From positions 62,001 to 126,000 of the forward strand of contig JAKSTQ010000003.1 of assembly GCA_024402475.1 (NCBI GenBank): DNA of 64,000 bases, in the 5' to 3' direction. The notes under the pieces were generated by a model. That model worked only from the letters and a program-made list of their open reading frames with translations, had not been told where the DNA came from and made no database searches. Both the position numbers and the translations under genes were made by a program. The DNA comes from Treponema sp. (GTDB lineage: Bacteria > Spirochaetota > Spirochaetia > Treponematales > Treponemataceae). How positions within the stretch are numbered: position 1 is the stretch's first letter; the number at the start of each line of letters is the position of its first letter. Below, piece after piece: positions 1-9,271 of this stretch.

Positions 1-1055
1 CGGGCCAGCGTATTGTATTCACCAGAAACGAAAAATACTGGCAGAAAGATTCTAACAATCAGGTCACAACTTATCCGGATCAGAAAATCTGTCAGATTGT
101 TGCAGACCAGAATACTTCCTATCTTTTGTTCAAGCAGAATAAACTTGAAACCTATTCACCGCCTGCAGAAAATTTAAGCGATGTAATTGCAAATCAGAAT
201 AATGATTACAGTGTGTTCAACGGCGGCGGTTCTCTTGGAGCAATGCTCTGGAGTTTTAATCAGAATCCTGTAAACAAAAATGAACCTTATTATTACTGGT
301 TCACAAAAAAACAGTTCCGTCAGGCAATGAGCTGTCTTCTTAACCGTGACAGAATCATCAATCAGACTTACCGCGGACTTGCTTCTCCAAAGTATGATAT
401 TTTCCCTGACGCAAATCCATTCTATAATCCTGATATCACTTTGCAGTACCGCTATGATCTTGAAAAAGCAATGAATCTTTTTGCTTCTATCGGATTCAAA
501 AAAAATGATAAAGGTGTTCTGTGTGATGATAAGGGCCGCCCGATAGAATTTGATCTTACAATTCCTTCCGGTTCAAGCAGCCTTACAGATATTTCTTCTA
601 TTATTACAGATGAATGTAACAGCGCAGGAATTAAAGTAAATGTACGCCAGACTGATTTTCAGAAAGTTGTAGAAATGCTTACAAGAACTTATGACTGGCA
701 TTCAGTAATCATTGGTCTTGGCGCAAACTTTTTTCCTTCTCAGGGAAGTAATGTGTGGCCTTCTACAGGTAACCTGCATCTGTGGTATCCGCTGCAGAAA
801 AAGCCTGCAACTGACTGGGAAGCCCGCATTGATTATCTTTACAACGAAGGTTCGTTTACAGCCGATTACGAAGAAGCAAAAAAACTCTGGGATGAATATC
901 AGACAATTCTTCTTGAAGAATGTCCTGTAATTTATCTTGTCCGCGGCTGGTCGTTCTTTGCTATTAAAAACCGCTGGGATTTTTCTAACTTCACTTATGA
1001 CAATAAAAACGGTGCTATGACAGACCGTATCTGGGCGAGGGAATCAGCATGGTAA
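1..1055 (+). CDS. Peptide ABC transporter substrate-binding protein (family 5), 5' truncated
   Basis: This is the C-terminal part of an extracellular solute-binding protein of the peptide/nickel family (SBP_bac_5). The frame is open from base 3 to the TAA at 1053-1055, with no stop and no credible start, so the gene begins upstream of the window. The first visible residues (GQRIVFTRNEKYW) match the conserved block of this family. The later part, with a reaction-like arrangement of 'FRQAMSCLLNRDRI' and 'ALFASIGF'-type helices, also fits. It should capture oligopeptides in the periplasm for the permease and ATPases encoded just downstream. Its stop overlaps the next start (ATG at 1049), which indicates translational coupling. 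Confidence 0.9.
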   Translation, partial: GQRIVFTRNEKYWQKDSNNQVTTYPDQKICQIVADQNTSYLLFKQNKLETYSPPAENLSDVIANQNNDYSVFNGGGSLGAMLWSFNQNPVNKNEPYYYWFTKKQFRQAMSCLLNRDRIINQTYRGLASPKYDIFPDANPFYNPDITLQYRYDLEKAMNLFASIGFKKNDKGVLCDDKGRPIEFDLTIPSGSSSLTDISSIITDECNSAGIKVNVRQTDFQKVVEMLTRTYDWHSVIIGLGANFFPSQGSNVWPSTGNLHLWYPLQKKPATDWEARIDYLYNEGSFTADYEEAKKLWDEYQTILLEECPVIYLVRGWSFFAIKNRWDFSNFTYDNKNGAMTDRIWARESAW

Positions 1056-2122
1056 TATCAGAAATTAAAAAGAAGTTTCCGCTTGCATCTTTCATTGTTA
1101 CAAGAATTGTGACAATGCTTGTTCTGCTGTTTTTGCTTGGCTTTGCACTTTTCGGATTGATGGAGCTTGCACCAGGTGATATTGTTGACCAGATGATGAC
1201 TCAGCAGATTATGGCTGGTTCTGATTCTAAGGCTGGAGCGGCGGCAACTGCTCTTGCAAATAATTCCAAGAACGATCAGTTCAGTCAGGAACAGCTTGAA
1301 AAGACACGCGCTGAACTTGGTCTTGATAAACCTTTTTATGTTCAGTATTTCAGATGGCTTAACCGCGTTCTTGTTCACCATGATCTTGGTGTAAGTCTTA
1401 TTTCAAAAGCGCCTGTAAGTTTTTTGATTGCATCAAGGTTATGGAATACTCTTATTTTTAACCTGATATCTCTTGTAATGATTACGGTTTTCAGTTTCGC
1501 GCTGGGCGTTTATTTCAGTACAAAAGTCGGAACCCGTATTGATGTTGCTGCAACTTTTTTTGCATTGTTCTTTCATGCGTTCCCTGGAATTCTTCTTTTG
1601 ATTCTGCTTCAGCTGGGAGCATGTGTTACAGGATGGTTTCCGGTTACTGCGTTCCCTGATTTTCCGTTTGGAGAAAATCCAGGTAAGTTTACTTTCAGTT
1701 ATCTGTATCACATTTTACTGCCGTTGTTTGCTTCGTTCCTTGGAGGAATCGGCGGTACAATGCGTATGATTCGTGCAACAATGCTTGACCAGATGGGAAT
1801 GCCTTATATCTTTGCATTGCGTGCCAGAGGAATTTCTGAAAGACGGGTTTATTTTAATCACGCTTTTAAAAATACTTTGAACCCTTACATCACAGGAAGT
1901 GCAAATCTTCTTGCAAGTCTTTTTGGCGGTTCAGTTGTTTTTGAAATTATTTTTGCTTACCCTGGAATCGGTCGTCTTATGTACGATGCAGTTTTGCAGC
2001 AGGATATAAATCTTGTTCTTGCAAACAGCATGTTCATGTCGGCTCTTGTTCTTGTGGGTATGGTAATTTCTGATATTCTGCTTGCGGTTGTGGATCCTCG
2101 AATCCGCTATGCAGCTGCGTAG
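1049..2122 (+). CDS. oppB: OppB-like peptide ABC transporter permease
   Basis: This is an inner-membrane permease of the DppB/OppB type, 357 aa. It has an N-terminal membrane helix (about residues 13-40), then a hydrophilic insert (about 45-105) rich in Ala, Asn and Lys. The BPD_transp_1 domain follows, with a cytoplasmic EAA-type loop near residues 255-282 (ALRARGISERRVYFNHAFKN) that should dock on the ATPase. The ATG overlaps the end of the binding-protein gene by 7 nt, and the fused permease/ATPase gene follows after 12 nt, so the four genes form one operon. Assignment to peptides rather than nickel rests on the partner proteins. Confidence 0.9.
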   Translation: MVISEIKKKFPLASFIVTRIVTMLVLLFLLGFALFGLMELAPGDIVDQMMTQQIMAGSDSKAGAAATALANNSKNDQFSQEQLEKTRAELGLDKPFYVQYFRWLNRVLVHHDLGVSLISKAPVSFLIASRLWNTLIFNLISLVMITVFSFALGVYFSTKVGTRIDVAATFFALFFHAFPGILLLILLQLGACVTGWFPVTAFPDFPFGENPGKFTFSYLYHILLPLFASFLGGIGGTMRMIRATMLDQMGMPYIFALRARGISERRVYFNHAFKNTLNPYITGSANLLASLFGGSVVFEIIFAYPGIGRLMYDAVLQQDINLVLANSMFMSALVLVGMVISDILLAVVDPRIRYAAA

Positions 2123-2134
2123 ACAGGTGCTGTT

Positions 2135-4180
2135 ATGAAAAGTGAATTGAATTATATCCGTAAACGACCTCTTGCATTTATTTCATTGATCATTCTTGCA
2201 GTTTTTTATGTAATGATGATTTTTGCAGATTTCTTTGCTCCTTATCCTGCAACAAAAACTTTTGAGCAGAATACTTTTCATCCTGCAAATGTAAAAATTA
2301 CAAAGCATGGAATCTGTGCTCAGGAAGCCCGTGTATTAAATCGTGTTACCTGGAAATATGCTTATGTAAAAGATTACTACCACAAAATTGAATTTTTTGT
2401 TCACGGTAGTTCATATAAAATTTTTGGACTTTTTGAAACCGACATTCATTTATACGGAACAAAACCTGATACTAACGGAAATGTTTATCCTGTTTATCTT
2501 ATGGGTGCTGATAACCTTGGCCGTGATATGTTCAGCAGAATGGTTATGGGTTCACGCATTTCTTTGACAATCGGTTTTGTGGCAACTGCAGTTTCTCTTT
2601 TGCTTTCTGTAATTCTTGGCGGACTTGCAGGATTTTACGGCGGAAAGACAGACTGGACAATAATGCGTTTTGCAGAATTCTTCATGCTTATTCCGGGAAT
2701 CTATCTGATCTTGTTCCTGCGTTCTTTGCTGAATACAAAAATGGACAGCGGAACTTCTTACATGATCATAACGCTGATTCTTTCTCTTGTTGGATGGCCA
2801 AGCAGCGCCCGTACAATCCGTGGTATGGTTCATGCAATTAAAAGAGAAGAATATGTTACAAATGCCGGACTTGAAGGTATTCCAACTCTCGTAATAATTT
2901 TTAAATATGTAATTCCTCAGATTACAAGTCTTTTGATTGTAAGTACCACACTTTCTGTTCCTGGATTCATCATGTCAGAAACAACATTGTCTTATCTTGG
3001 ACTTGGTATTGCAGATCCTGCAGTAAGCTGGGGCAGCATGATCAATAAAGAAATTTCGACTTTAAGTAATCTTTCAAGATATCCGTGGCTTTTAAATCCT
3101 GTATGGCTTTTGCTTGCCGTTACTCTTGGATTTAACTTTTTAGGTGATGCTCTTCGTGATTATTATGATCCGTTCCATGTAATTTTCCCAACCTGGAAAA
3201 GAGCAAAGGATAAGCTTACCCGTAAAATCAAAGTTGCTTACCAGGAAAAAGATGTGCTTTTAAGCATCAGAAATCTTCGCGTGTATTTTCACAGCATTAT
3301 CCGTAGTGAAGAAAATATCGTGAATGCAGTTAAAGGAATTTCCTATGATGTTAAACGCTCAGAAATTCTTGGAATTGTAGGTGAATCTGGAAGCGGTAAA
3401 TCTGTGAGTACAACTGCGGTTGCAGGACTTCTTCCTCAGAATGCAGTTGTTTCTGGCGATATAATTTTTGACGGCATCAACCTTATGTCATTGACCCAAA
3501 GTGAATTCAGGGAATATCGCGGTAAACGAATCGGAATGATTTTACAGGAACCAGGCCGTTCGTTCGATCCGTTGCAGACAATGGGAAGCGTATTCCTTGA
3601 AGTCTACAGAAATATGGACAGCGAAATTTCAAAAGAAGAAGCTTATTCAAAAGCTGCAGAACTTTTGCGTGAAGTAGGGCTTCCTGATCCTGAAAAACGC
3701 CTTGAAAATTATCCGCACCAGTTCTCAGGCGGTCAGCTGCAGCGTATCGGAATTGCACTTGCTCTTGCACAGGGCTGTGAACTTTTAATCGCAGATGAAC
3801 CGACAACCGCACTGGATGTAACAATTCAGATGCAGATTGTCAGCCTTCTTGTTGACCTTAAAAATAAACGAAACCTTTCAATCATTTTTATTACACATGA
3901 CATCGATCTTGTAAGCAGAATTGCAGACCGTCTTATTGTTATGCGTAACGGTGAAATCGTCGAAACCGGCGAAACAAAATTGCTTCTTAAAAAGCCTCAG
4001 GCTGATTACACAAAAGAACTTCTTGCAGCCGTTCCAAAATTCGGAACACATTATACAGATGAACCTAAAGCAAAAAAGACTTCTTCAAGAACACGAAAAC
4101 CTGAAACTGATGCTGGTGAGTCTACAAAAGCAAAGCCACGAACTTCAAGAAAAAAGGCGGTAAAAGAAAATGAGCAGTAA
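2135..4180 (+). CDS. Fused OppC-type permease / OppD-type ATPase
   Basis: One continuous 681-aa reading frame joins two proteins that are normally separate. Residues 1 to about 360 are an OppC-like permease: a first membrane helix near 15-35, a periplasmic insert to about 135, and an EAA-type loop near 228-260. Residues from about 370 to 640 are a complete OppD-type ABC ATPase. It has Walker A (GESGSGKS, about 415-422), signature FSGGQLQRIG (about 530), Walker B with DEPTTALD (about 552) and an H-loop in FITHD. The last 40 residues are a Lys/Ser/Thr-rich, probably disordered tail. There is no stop or internal RBS at the junction, so this looks like a genuine fusion. The stop overlaps the oppF start by 11 nt. 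Confidence 0.9.
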   Translation: MKSELNYIRKRPLAFISLIILAVFYVMMIFADFFAPYPATKTFEQNTFHPANVKITKHGICAQEARVLNRVTWKYAYVKDYYHKIEFFVHGSSYKIFGLFETDIHLYGTKPDTNGNVYPVYLMGADNLGRDMFSRMVMGSRISLTIGFVATAVSLLLSVILGGLAGFYGGKTDWTIMRFAEFFMLIPGIYLILFLRSLLNTKMDSGTSYMIITLILSLVGWPSSARTIRGMVHAIKREEYVTNAGLEGIPTLVIIFKYVIPQITSLLIVSTTLSVPGFIMSETTLSYLGLGIADPAVSWGSMINKEISTLSNLSRYPWLLNPVWLLLAVTLGFNFLGDALRDYYDPFHVIFPTWKRAKDKLTRKIKVAYQEKDVLLSIRNLRVYFHSIIRSEENIVNAVKGISYDVKRSEILGIVGESGSGKSVSTTAVAGLLPQNAVVSGDIIFDGINLMSLTQSEFREYRGKRIGMILQEPGRSFDPLQTMGSVFLEVYRNMDSEISKEEAYSKAAELLREVGLPDPEKRLENYPHQFSGGQLQRIGIALALAQGCELLIADEPTTALDVTIQMQIVSLLVDLKNKRNLSIIFITHDIDLVSRIADRLIVMRNGEIVETGETKLLLKKPQADYTKELLAAVPKFGTHYTDEPKAKKTSSRTRKPETDAGESTKAKPRTSRKKAVKENEQ

Positions 4181-5135
4181 TATTCTTATCAGCGCAAAAA
4201 ATCTTTTTAAGACCTTTGATCTTGCGGCAGGATTTTTTGCAAAAAAAGATAAATGCGTTTATGCAGTCAATGATGTAACTTTCGATATAGAAAAAGGAAT
4301 TACATATGGCCTTGTAGGTGAATCAGGCTGCGGCAAAACAACAACTGCACGACTTTTGTGCGCAATGTATCCTCTTACAAGCGGCAAAATTACTTTTTAT
4401 GATGAAGAAAATCCTGTTGATGTTGACTGTCTTAAAGGCCGGGACCTTAAACTTTATCACGAAAAAGTTAAATATGTTTTTCAGGATCCTGCAAAATCTC
4501 TTAATCCCCGAATGTCTGTTCTGCAGATTTTAACTGATGCACTTAAACATTCATCGGTTAAAGTTTCAAAACAGGAACAGTATGTTCTTGCAAAAAAAAT
4601 TATCGAAGAAGTTGGACTTAAAGAGGAAGACCTTCTTAAGCATCCGCAGAATTTTTCAGGCGGTCAGCGTCAGCGTATTTCAATCGCCCGCGGACTTATA
4701 ATGCAGCCTCAGTTACTTGTATGTGATGAAGTTGTATCAGCACTTGATGTTTCAATTCAGGCGCAGATTCTTGAACTTTTGAATCGCCTTAGAAAAGAAC
4801 GTAATCTTACAATGATTTTTATTACGCATGATCTGAGGGTTGCCTGCTGGTTCTGTGATAAAATCGGTGTTATGTATCGCGGTGTGCTTGTAGAAGAAGC
4901 TCCTGCTCAGGCAATTTATAAAGGAGCTTTGCATCCATATACAAAACTTCTTTTTAAAAGTGCTGACGGTAAACTTGATAAGAGCGCCCTTGAAGTAAAA
5001 ACTACAATTACTAAAGAAAACGGATGTCCTTTTGCACACCGCTGTCCTAAAGCAAAGCCTTTGTGTTTTGAATCAATTCCTGAGCTTAAACAGGCAGGTG
5101 AGGGACAGAAAGTAAGGTGCCACCTTGTAAAGTGA
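4170..5135 (+). CDS. oppF: OppF-like peptide ABC transporter ATPase
   Basis: This is the second ATPase of the peptide importer, 321 aa. Walker A (GESGCGKT) lies near residue 49, the Q-loop is in VFQDP, and the signature FSGGQRQRIS lies near 170. Walker B reads LLVCDEVVSALD, with Val where the family usually has Pro after the catalytic Glu. The C-terminal oligo_HPY domain carries the usual cysteines (CPFAHRCPKAKPLC). It should pair with the ATPase half of the fusion protein to drive transport. Its 11-nt overlap with the upstream gene implies coupled translation. No terminator is evident before the next gene, which has its own promoter. Confidence 0.92.
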   Translation: MSSNILISAKNLFKTFDLAAGFFAKKDKCVYAVNDVTFDIEKGITYGLVGESGCGKTTTARLLCAMYPLTSGKITFYDEENPVDVDCLKGRDLKLYHEKVKYVFQDPAKSLNPRMSVLQILTDALKHSSVKVSKQEQYVLAKKIIEEVGLKEEDLLKHPQNFSGGQRQRISIARGLIMQPQLLVCDEVVSALDVSIQAQILELLNRLRKERNLTMIFITHDLRVACWFCDKIGVMYRGVLVEEAPAQAIYKGALHPYTKLLFKSADGKLDKSALEVKTTITKENGCPFAHRCPKAKPLCFESIPELKQAGEGQKVRCHLVK

Positions 5136-5140
5136 GTAAG

Positions 5141-5169
5141 TTGCTTTATTTGTGAATGTGAGTTATAAT
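5141..5169 (+). promoter_or_regulatory. Sigma70-type promoter placed for a leaderless trpR-like mRNA
   Basis: TTGCTT (5141-5146), a 17-bp spacer and a perfect TATAAT (5164-5169) lie directly before the ATG at 5176. Only 6 nt separate the -10 box from the ATG, so a normal start site falls on the start codon. No Shine-Dalgarno precedes that ATG. Confidence 0.65.
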
Positions 5170-5175
5170 GTATCT

Positions 5176-5499
5176 ATGGATAAGAACATGGAAAAAGAAC
5201 ATTCACAGAATAAAGAACTTCTCAAAGAAACTTTCAGCGAAATCTGTAATATTGTTTACAATATTGATGACCGCGCTTTTCTGCAGGAATTTCTTGAATG
5301 CCTTTTTACACCGGCAGAACGTGATGATTTTGCCAATCGCTGGCTTCTTGTCAAAGAAATAAAAAAAGGGACAACCCAGAGAGAAATTGCAAAGAATTTC
5401 GGGATGTCCCTTTGTAAAATTACCCGCGGATCAAAAGAACTTTCCAAAGAAAACAGTGCCTTCAGAAAAGTTCTTGATAATCCTGACTATCTTAAATAA
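5176..5499 (+). CDS. trpR: TrpR family tryptophan-responsive repressor
   Basis: This 107-aa protein aligns along its length with E. coli TrpR (108 aa). It shares the core LFTPAERDDFANRW and the recognition helix segment ITRGSKEL (ITRGSNSL in E. coli). Residues corresponding to the L-tryptophan contacts T44, R54 and R84 of E. coli TrpR are all present, so co-repressor binding is plausible. YerC-type relatives of unknown ligand are the main alternative. A GTG at 5152 is in frame but lies between the -35 and -10 boxes. The ATG at 5176 (or 5188) is therefore preferred. No operator or trp gene is visible nearby. The gene is convergent with the ankyrin gene, ending 3 nt from it. Confidence 0.7.
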   Translation: MDKNMEKEHSQNKELLKETFSEICNIVYNIDDRAFLQEFLECLFTPAERDDFANRWLLVKEIKKGTTQREIAKNFGMSLCKITRGSKELSKENSAFRKVLDNPDYLK

Positions 5500-5502
5500 T
5501 TC

Positions 5503-8500
5503 CTAGTTACTTAACAGTCTTGCGATGTCTTCATGCTTCCAGCTTTTTGCTATGTCGTATGGAGTTTCGCCTGTATAGTTTTTAACTGCTTTGTCCATTC
5601 CGTAAGACAAAAGTCTTTCTACAGTTTTTGCGTCTCCATATTTTGCTGCATAGTGAAGAACTGTATTTCCTTTTATGTCTGTTTTGTTTCCTGAATATTT
5701 TACGATGTAACTTAAAATTTCAGAGTTCTTGGTTGTGAATGCAAGACTCAAAACATTATCCTGTCTTGTATTGATTTCGCAGAAAGGATTGGCACCTTTT
5801 TCAAGGAGAATGTTTACAGTATCAAGCTGATTTGTTGTAACTGCCTGAGCAAGTGGTGTGTAACCGTTTGAGTTTCTTGTATCAAATGGATAGCCTTTTT
5901 CGATAAGGCCAGAAAGCATTGAAGGCTTAACCTTATTTGCTACTGCAATATGAACAGGTGTATTTCCTTCTGAATCTGTAATGTTTTTGTCAGATCCAAG
6001 AATTGCAAACATTACGTTTGTTCCTTTCTTGAAAGAAATTGAAAGTGGAGTACGACCTTCTTTGTCTCTTGCAAGAGGATTGCTTTTTGCATTGCTCAAG
6101 ATTCTGATGATTTCGATGTTAGCCATGTCAGCAGCTTCGTGGTAAGGACTGCGGCCGTTCATATCCTGAATCTGAGGGTTGGCACCGTTTTTGAGAAGAA
6201 GGTTAACCATGTCTTTGCGGTTTGCTCTTACTGCATCAGTAAGGCTTGTTTTTCCGCTTGTATCATAAACATTAGGGTCAGCATCTTTAGAAAGAAGGAG
6301 TGTAGCAATTTCTGTGTTGCCTTCTACTGCTGCTTCTGCTAAAGGAGTTTTTCCTGCAATGTTCTGAGTATCTGGATCAAGTCCAAGTTCAATAAGGCGG
6401 TTAGTTGCAATGAGTGCATTCCAGCGTACTGCTGTGTGTAATGCAGTGCTTCCAAGTGAATCACGATGTTTAAGGTTTGCGCCGCCTTTTACAAGAATAT
6501 CCATTACAGGAACGTTATCTGATTTTGCTGCATTAAAAAGCGGAGTCTGTCCGTTTGAGTTAGAAGCATCAATTTCTGCGCCTTTCTGAATGAGATAAGT
6601 TACAGCGCTTTCAAGATTCCAGTCACAGGCATAATGAAGAGCTGTGTTGCCGCTACCGTCAGTTGCTTTGATTGTAGAAGAATTAATGAGCCATTCAAGT
6701 GCGTCAAGATTTGTGCTGAATGCAAGACGCAATGGAGAAACATCCTGTGTATTCGATGCAAAGATGTTTGCATTTTTAGAAAGAAGAAGTTCACCGACTT
6801 TCTGGTCATTCTTAAGGACTGCATAATATAAAGCCGAGTTACCGTCGCGGTTTCTTGAGTTTACATTTGCGTCAAGGTTTACAATGTATTCAATTTTTTC
6901 ATAAGAAGCATCGCTGATGATTGCAATTAAAAGCGGTGTGTTACCTTTTGAATCAACTGAATTAACATTTGCTTTTGTTACCATTGATTCAAAAAGACCT
7001 TTTTCATTTTTGAGGACGCGTGTGAGTGGAGTTTCGTGGTTTGAATCTTCTGCGTGAATGTCAGCACCATGATTTACATAGAAAGTAATCTGTTCCTTGA
7101 ATTCATGTTCTACGGCAGTAGAAAGGGCTGTGTTACCTTTACGGTTACGGATATTTACATCGGCGCCATTTGTAACAAGAAAGTCCAGAATATCAGTTCC
7201 GAGGTTAATCATTGATGCAACATGAAGAACAGTATCTCCGTACATATCCTTGTGATTAAGGTCAGCATGATATTCAACAAGCAGCTTATAGATATCCATT
7301 CTTGATTTTTCAGGAATAATAAGTTCAACAGGAGTTTTGTTCAAAGTATCCTGACTGTTTGGATCTGCTTTATTCTGGAGCAAAAGGCGTGCAATATCAA
7401 CGTTTCCGTAGCGGCATGCTTCGTGCAAAGGTGTTGCACCTGAGATATCCTGTAAAGAAGTGATTGCGTTGTTCTGCAAAAGATATTCTGCAATACCTTT
7501 GTGGTTGTTGATTGCAGCAATGTGCAGTGGAGTCTGGCCGTATTCAAGGCGCAGAGAATAGTTTCTTGCAAGGACAGCGGTTTCAAAATATTCGGTTTCG
7601 CCTGTAATTTCTGCAGCACCTGCTTCAAGAAGTCTTGCAGCAATTTTTACAGAAATAAGGTCTTTTGTATTTTTAAGTGCATAGCACAGAGGTGTTTCTC
7701 CGTAAATGTCCCTGTCATCAATTGAAAGATTTGCTGTAATTGCAAAATCTACGGCCTTAAGATTTTTATCTGTTACAAAATGATGAATGATTGAACGGCC
7801 GTTTTCATCTTTCTGTTTAATTGTAAGTGCGTTGATAAGAAGAGGGTAGAATGATTCGTTTTTAGTAAGTCCTGCATCAAGAACAGTAACGCCGTCTTCG
7901 TCAGAAGAAAATACGCTTGATCCGCGTTCAATTAAAACAGGAATTACATCTGTTGAATTATTGTCTACGGCAATATGAAGAGCACTTTTGCCTGTAAAGT
8001 TTTTGAGGTCAGGGTTTGCACCTTTTATCAAAAGGAATGCAACCATATCAGAATCGTTGATGGCAGCTGCAATGTGTAGTGGTGTGTTGCCGTCTTCATC
8101 CTGGTTATTGATGTCAGATTTTGCCTGGAAAAAACTTTTGGCCTGGTCAATTTTACCAAGCTTAATCATATCCTGAATTGATTCGTTTTCTGCCTGTGTT
8201 GATTTACAGCTAAAAAGTCCTGCACAACCGATCAGCAGAATCAAAAGAAGTGATGTTACTTTGATGATCTGTTTTCCGCAGCGGGTAGAAATAATTCCAT
8301 GACCGATAATTTTTCCTTTGTTATAAATAGGAAGTTCCTGTGCATCCTGCTGCTTTTTCTTGTCCTGTTCCTTGAGTTTTTTACCTGCAGCCTGTGTTCT
8401 GGCTTTAACCTTTTTGATTTTTTCTTCAAGTTCAGCTGAATTTGTTTTTGCAGGTTCTACTGGTTTTGCTTTTGCAAAAAGGCGGTCAAGTTCGTCCTGT

Positions 8501-8538
8501 GCAATTGTCGCCCCATTGTCTTTTTGCTTATTACTCAT
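5503..8538 (-). CDS. Large membrane-tethered ankyrin-repeat protein
   Basis: This 1011-aa protein has three parts. Residues 1-90 are hydrophilic and Lys/Glu-rich, with a likely coiled coil at about 35-70. A hydrophobic segment (about 94-110) ends in GLFSC, a lipobox-like site with Cys111. From about 120 to the end there are more than twenty ankyrin repeats (GNTPLHIA, GADPN type). The tract should project into the periplasm and bind protein partners; no enzyme domain is seen. The ATG at 8538 follows GGGAG at good spacing. An in-frame GTG at 8553 overlaps that ribosome site and is rejected. Residues 12-21 (IAQDELDRLF) resemble the CheY-binding peptide of FliM. Confidence 0.85.
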   Translation of the reverse strand: MSNKQKDNGATIAQDELDRLFAKAKPVEPAKTNSAELEEKIKKVKARTQAAGKKLKEQDKKKQQDAQELPIYNKGKIIGHGIISTRCGKQIIKVTSLLLILLIGCAGLFSCKSTQAENESIQDMIKLGKIDQAKSFFQAKSDINNQDEDGNTPLHIAAAINDSDMVAFLLIKGANPDLKNFTGKSALHIAVDNNSTDVIPVLIERGSSVFSSDEDGVTVLDAGLTKNESFYPLLINALTIKQKDENGRSIIHHFVTDKNLKAVDFAITANLSIDDRDIYGETPLCYALKNTKDLISVKIAARLLEAGAAEITGETEYFETAVLARNYSLRLEYGQTPLHIAAINNHKGIAEYLLQNNAITSLQDISGATPLHEACRYGNVDIARLLLQNKADPNSQDTLNKTPVELIIPEKSRMDIYKLLVEYHADLNHKDMYGDTVLHVASMINLGTDILDFLVTNGADVNIRNRKGNTALSTAVEHEFKEQITFYVNHGADIHAEDSNHETPLTRVLKNEKGLFESMVTKANVNSVDSKGNTPLLIAIISDASYEKIEYIVNLDANVNSRNRDGNSALYYAVLKNDQKVGELLLSKNANIFASNTQDVSPLRLAFSTNLDALEWLINSSTIKATDGSGNTALHYACDWNLESAVTYLIQKGAEIDASNSNGQTPLFNAAKSDNVPVMDILVKGGANLKHRDSLGSTALHTAVRWNALIATNRLIELGLDPDTQNIAGKTPLAEAAVEGNTEIATLLLSKDADPNVYDTSGKTSLTDAVRANRKDMVNLLLKNGANPQIQDMNGRSPYHEAADMANIEIIRILSNAKSNPLARDKEGRTPLSISFKKGTNVMFAILGSDKNITDSEGNTPVHIAVANKVKPSMLSGLIEKGYPFDTRNSNGYTPLAQAVTTNQLDTVNILLEKGANPFCEINTRQDNVLSLAFTTKNSEILSYIVKYSGNKTDIKGNTVLHYAAKYGDAKTVERLLSYGMDKAVKNYTGETPYDIAKSWKHEDIARLLSN

Positions 8539-8612
8539 GGCTATTTCTCCCACTAATAGTTGTCTACATAGAATTTCGGCCTATTTAAAACTATTTTTAA
8601 GTGCTTTTTTTC

Positions 8613-8641
8613 TTGTTTCTGACAGAAAAAATTATTATATT
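8613..8641 (+). promoter_or_regulatory. Promoter for a leaderless DnaJ-domain gene
   Basis: TTGTTT (8613-8618), 17 bp and TATATT (8636-8641) are followed by exactly 6 nt and the ATG at 8648. There is no Shine-Dalgarno. This is the same geometry as upstream of 5176, 46863 and the reverse-strand starts at 25451 and 30626. Confidence 0.6.
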
Positions 8642-8647
8642 TAAAGA

Positions 8648-9271
8648 ATGGACGATTTGTATCAGGTACTTGGAGTATCAAAGACAGCAACTCAAGATGA
8701 AATCAAAAAGGCGTACAGAAACCTTGCTTTTAAATATCATCCCGACCGTAATCCCGGAGACACATCTGCAGAAGAAAAATTAAAGCAGATTAACGGCGCA
8801 TATTCTGTTCTTGGGGACGAATCAAAACGCCGCCAGTATGACAGAACAGGTTCAACTTCGGATAATGCTTATGGCTACCAGTCTAATCAGGGACAGTCAG
8901 GAGCAAACGGCGGATATAACAACGGATATAATCCTTTTGGACAGGGATATTATTACAATGGAAGTCAGCAGGATTTTGACCAGTTCTTCAGATCGTTCTA
9001 TGCAAATGCGCAGAGAAATAACAGCCGTAATACAAGCAGGGAATATAACAGTTACTCAAACCGTGAGACGACTTTTGGAGAGGGGCTTGGAAAATTAGCG
9101 GTAAATGTTTTGATTTCAATAATTGCCCTTTACTCATTCAGCTTCAGCATATTCCTGTTCCCGATCGGACCAATTTTGAGCCTGGCTGCGCTGGTAAAAG
9201 GCGTTTCAGGTTCAGTGCATGGATTTGGAATTATGATCCGTGCACTTACAACCAAAAAGAAAGACGATTAG
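8648..9271 (+). CDS. J-domain (DnaJ-like) membrane protein
   Basis: Residues 1-68 form a canonical J domain with the HPD motif (YHPDRNPGD, near residue 32), so it should stimulate an Hsp70 (DnaK) ATPase. A Gly/Asn/Tyr/Gln-rich linker follows (about 75-145). A hydrophobic segment (about 152-190) probably forms one or two membrane helices, and the protein ends in a Lys-rich tail. It lacks the zinc-finger and C-terminal substrate domains of true DnaJ (class I), so it is a class III J protein that recruits DnaK to the membrane. At 207 aa it is complete. It is divergent from the ankyrin gene and overlaps the convergent infA by 4 nt. Confidence 0.88.
   Translation: MDDLYQVLGVSKTATQDEIKKAYRNLAFKYHPDRNPGDTSAEEKLKQINGAYSVLGDESKRRQYDRTGSTSDNAYGYQSNQGQSGANGGYNNGYNPFGQGYYYNGSQQDFDQFFRSFYANAQRNNSRNTSREYNSYSNRETTFGEGLGKLAVNVLISIIALYSFSFSIFLFPIGPILSLAALVKGVSGSVHGFGIMIRALTTKKKDD

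Noticed and set aside
5370..5412. GGGACA...TGTCCC inverted repeat as a regulatory element
   Set aside because: It lies inside the trpR-like coding frame and is explained by coding sequence.
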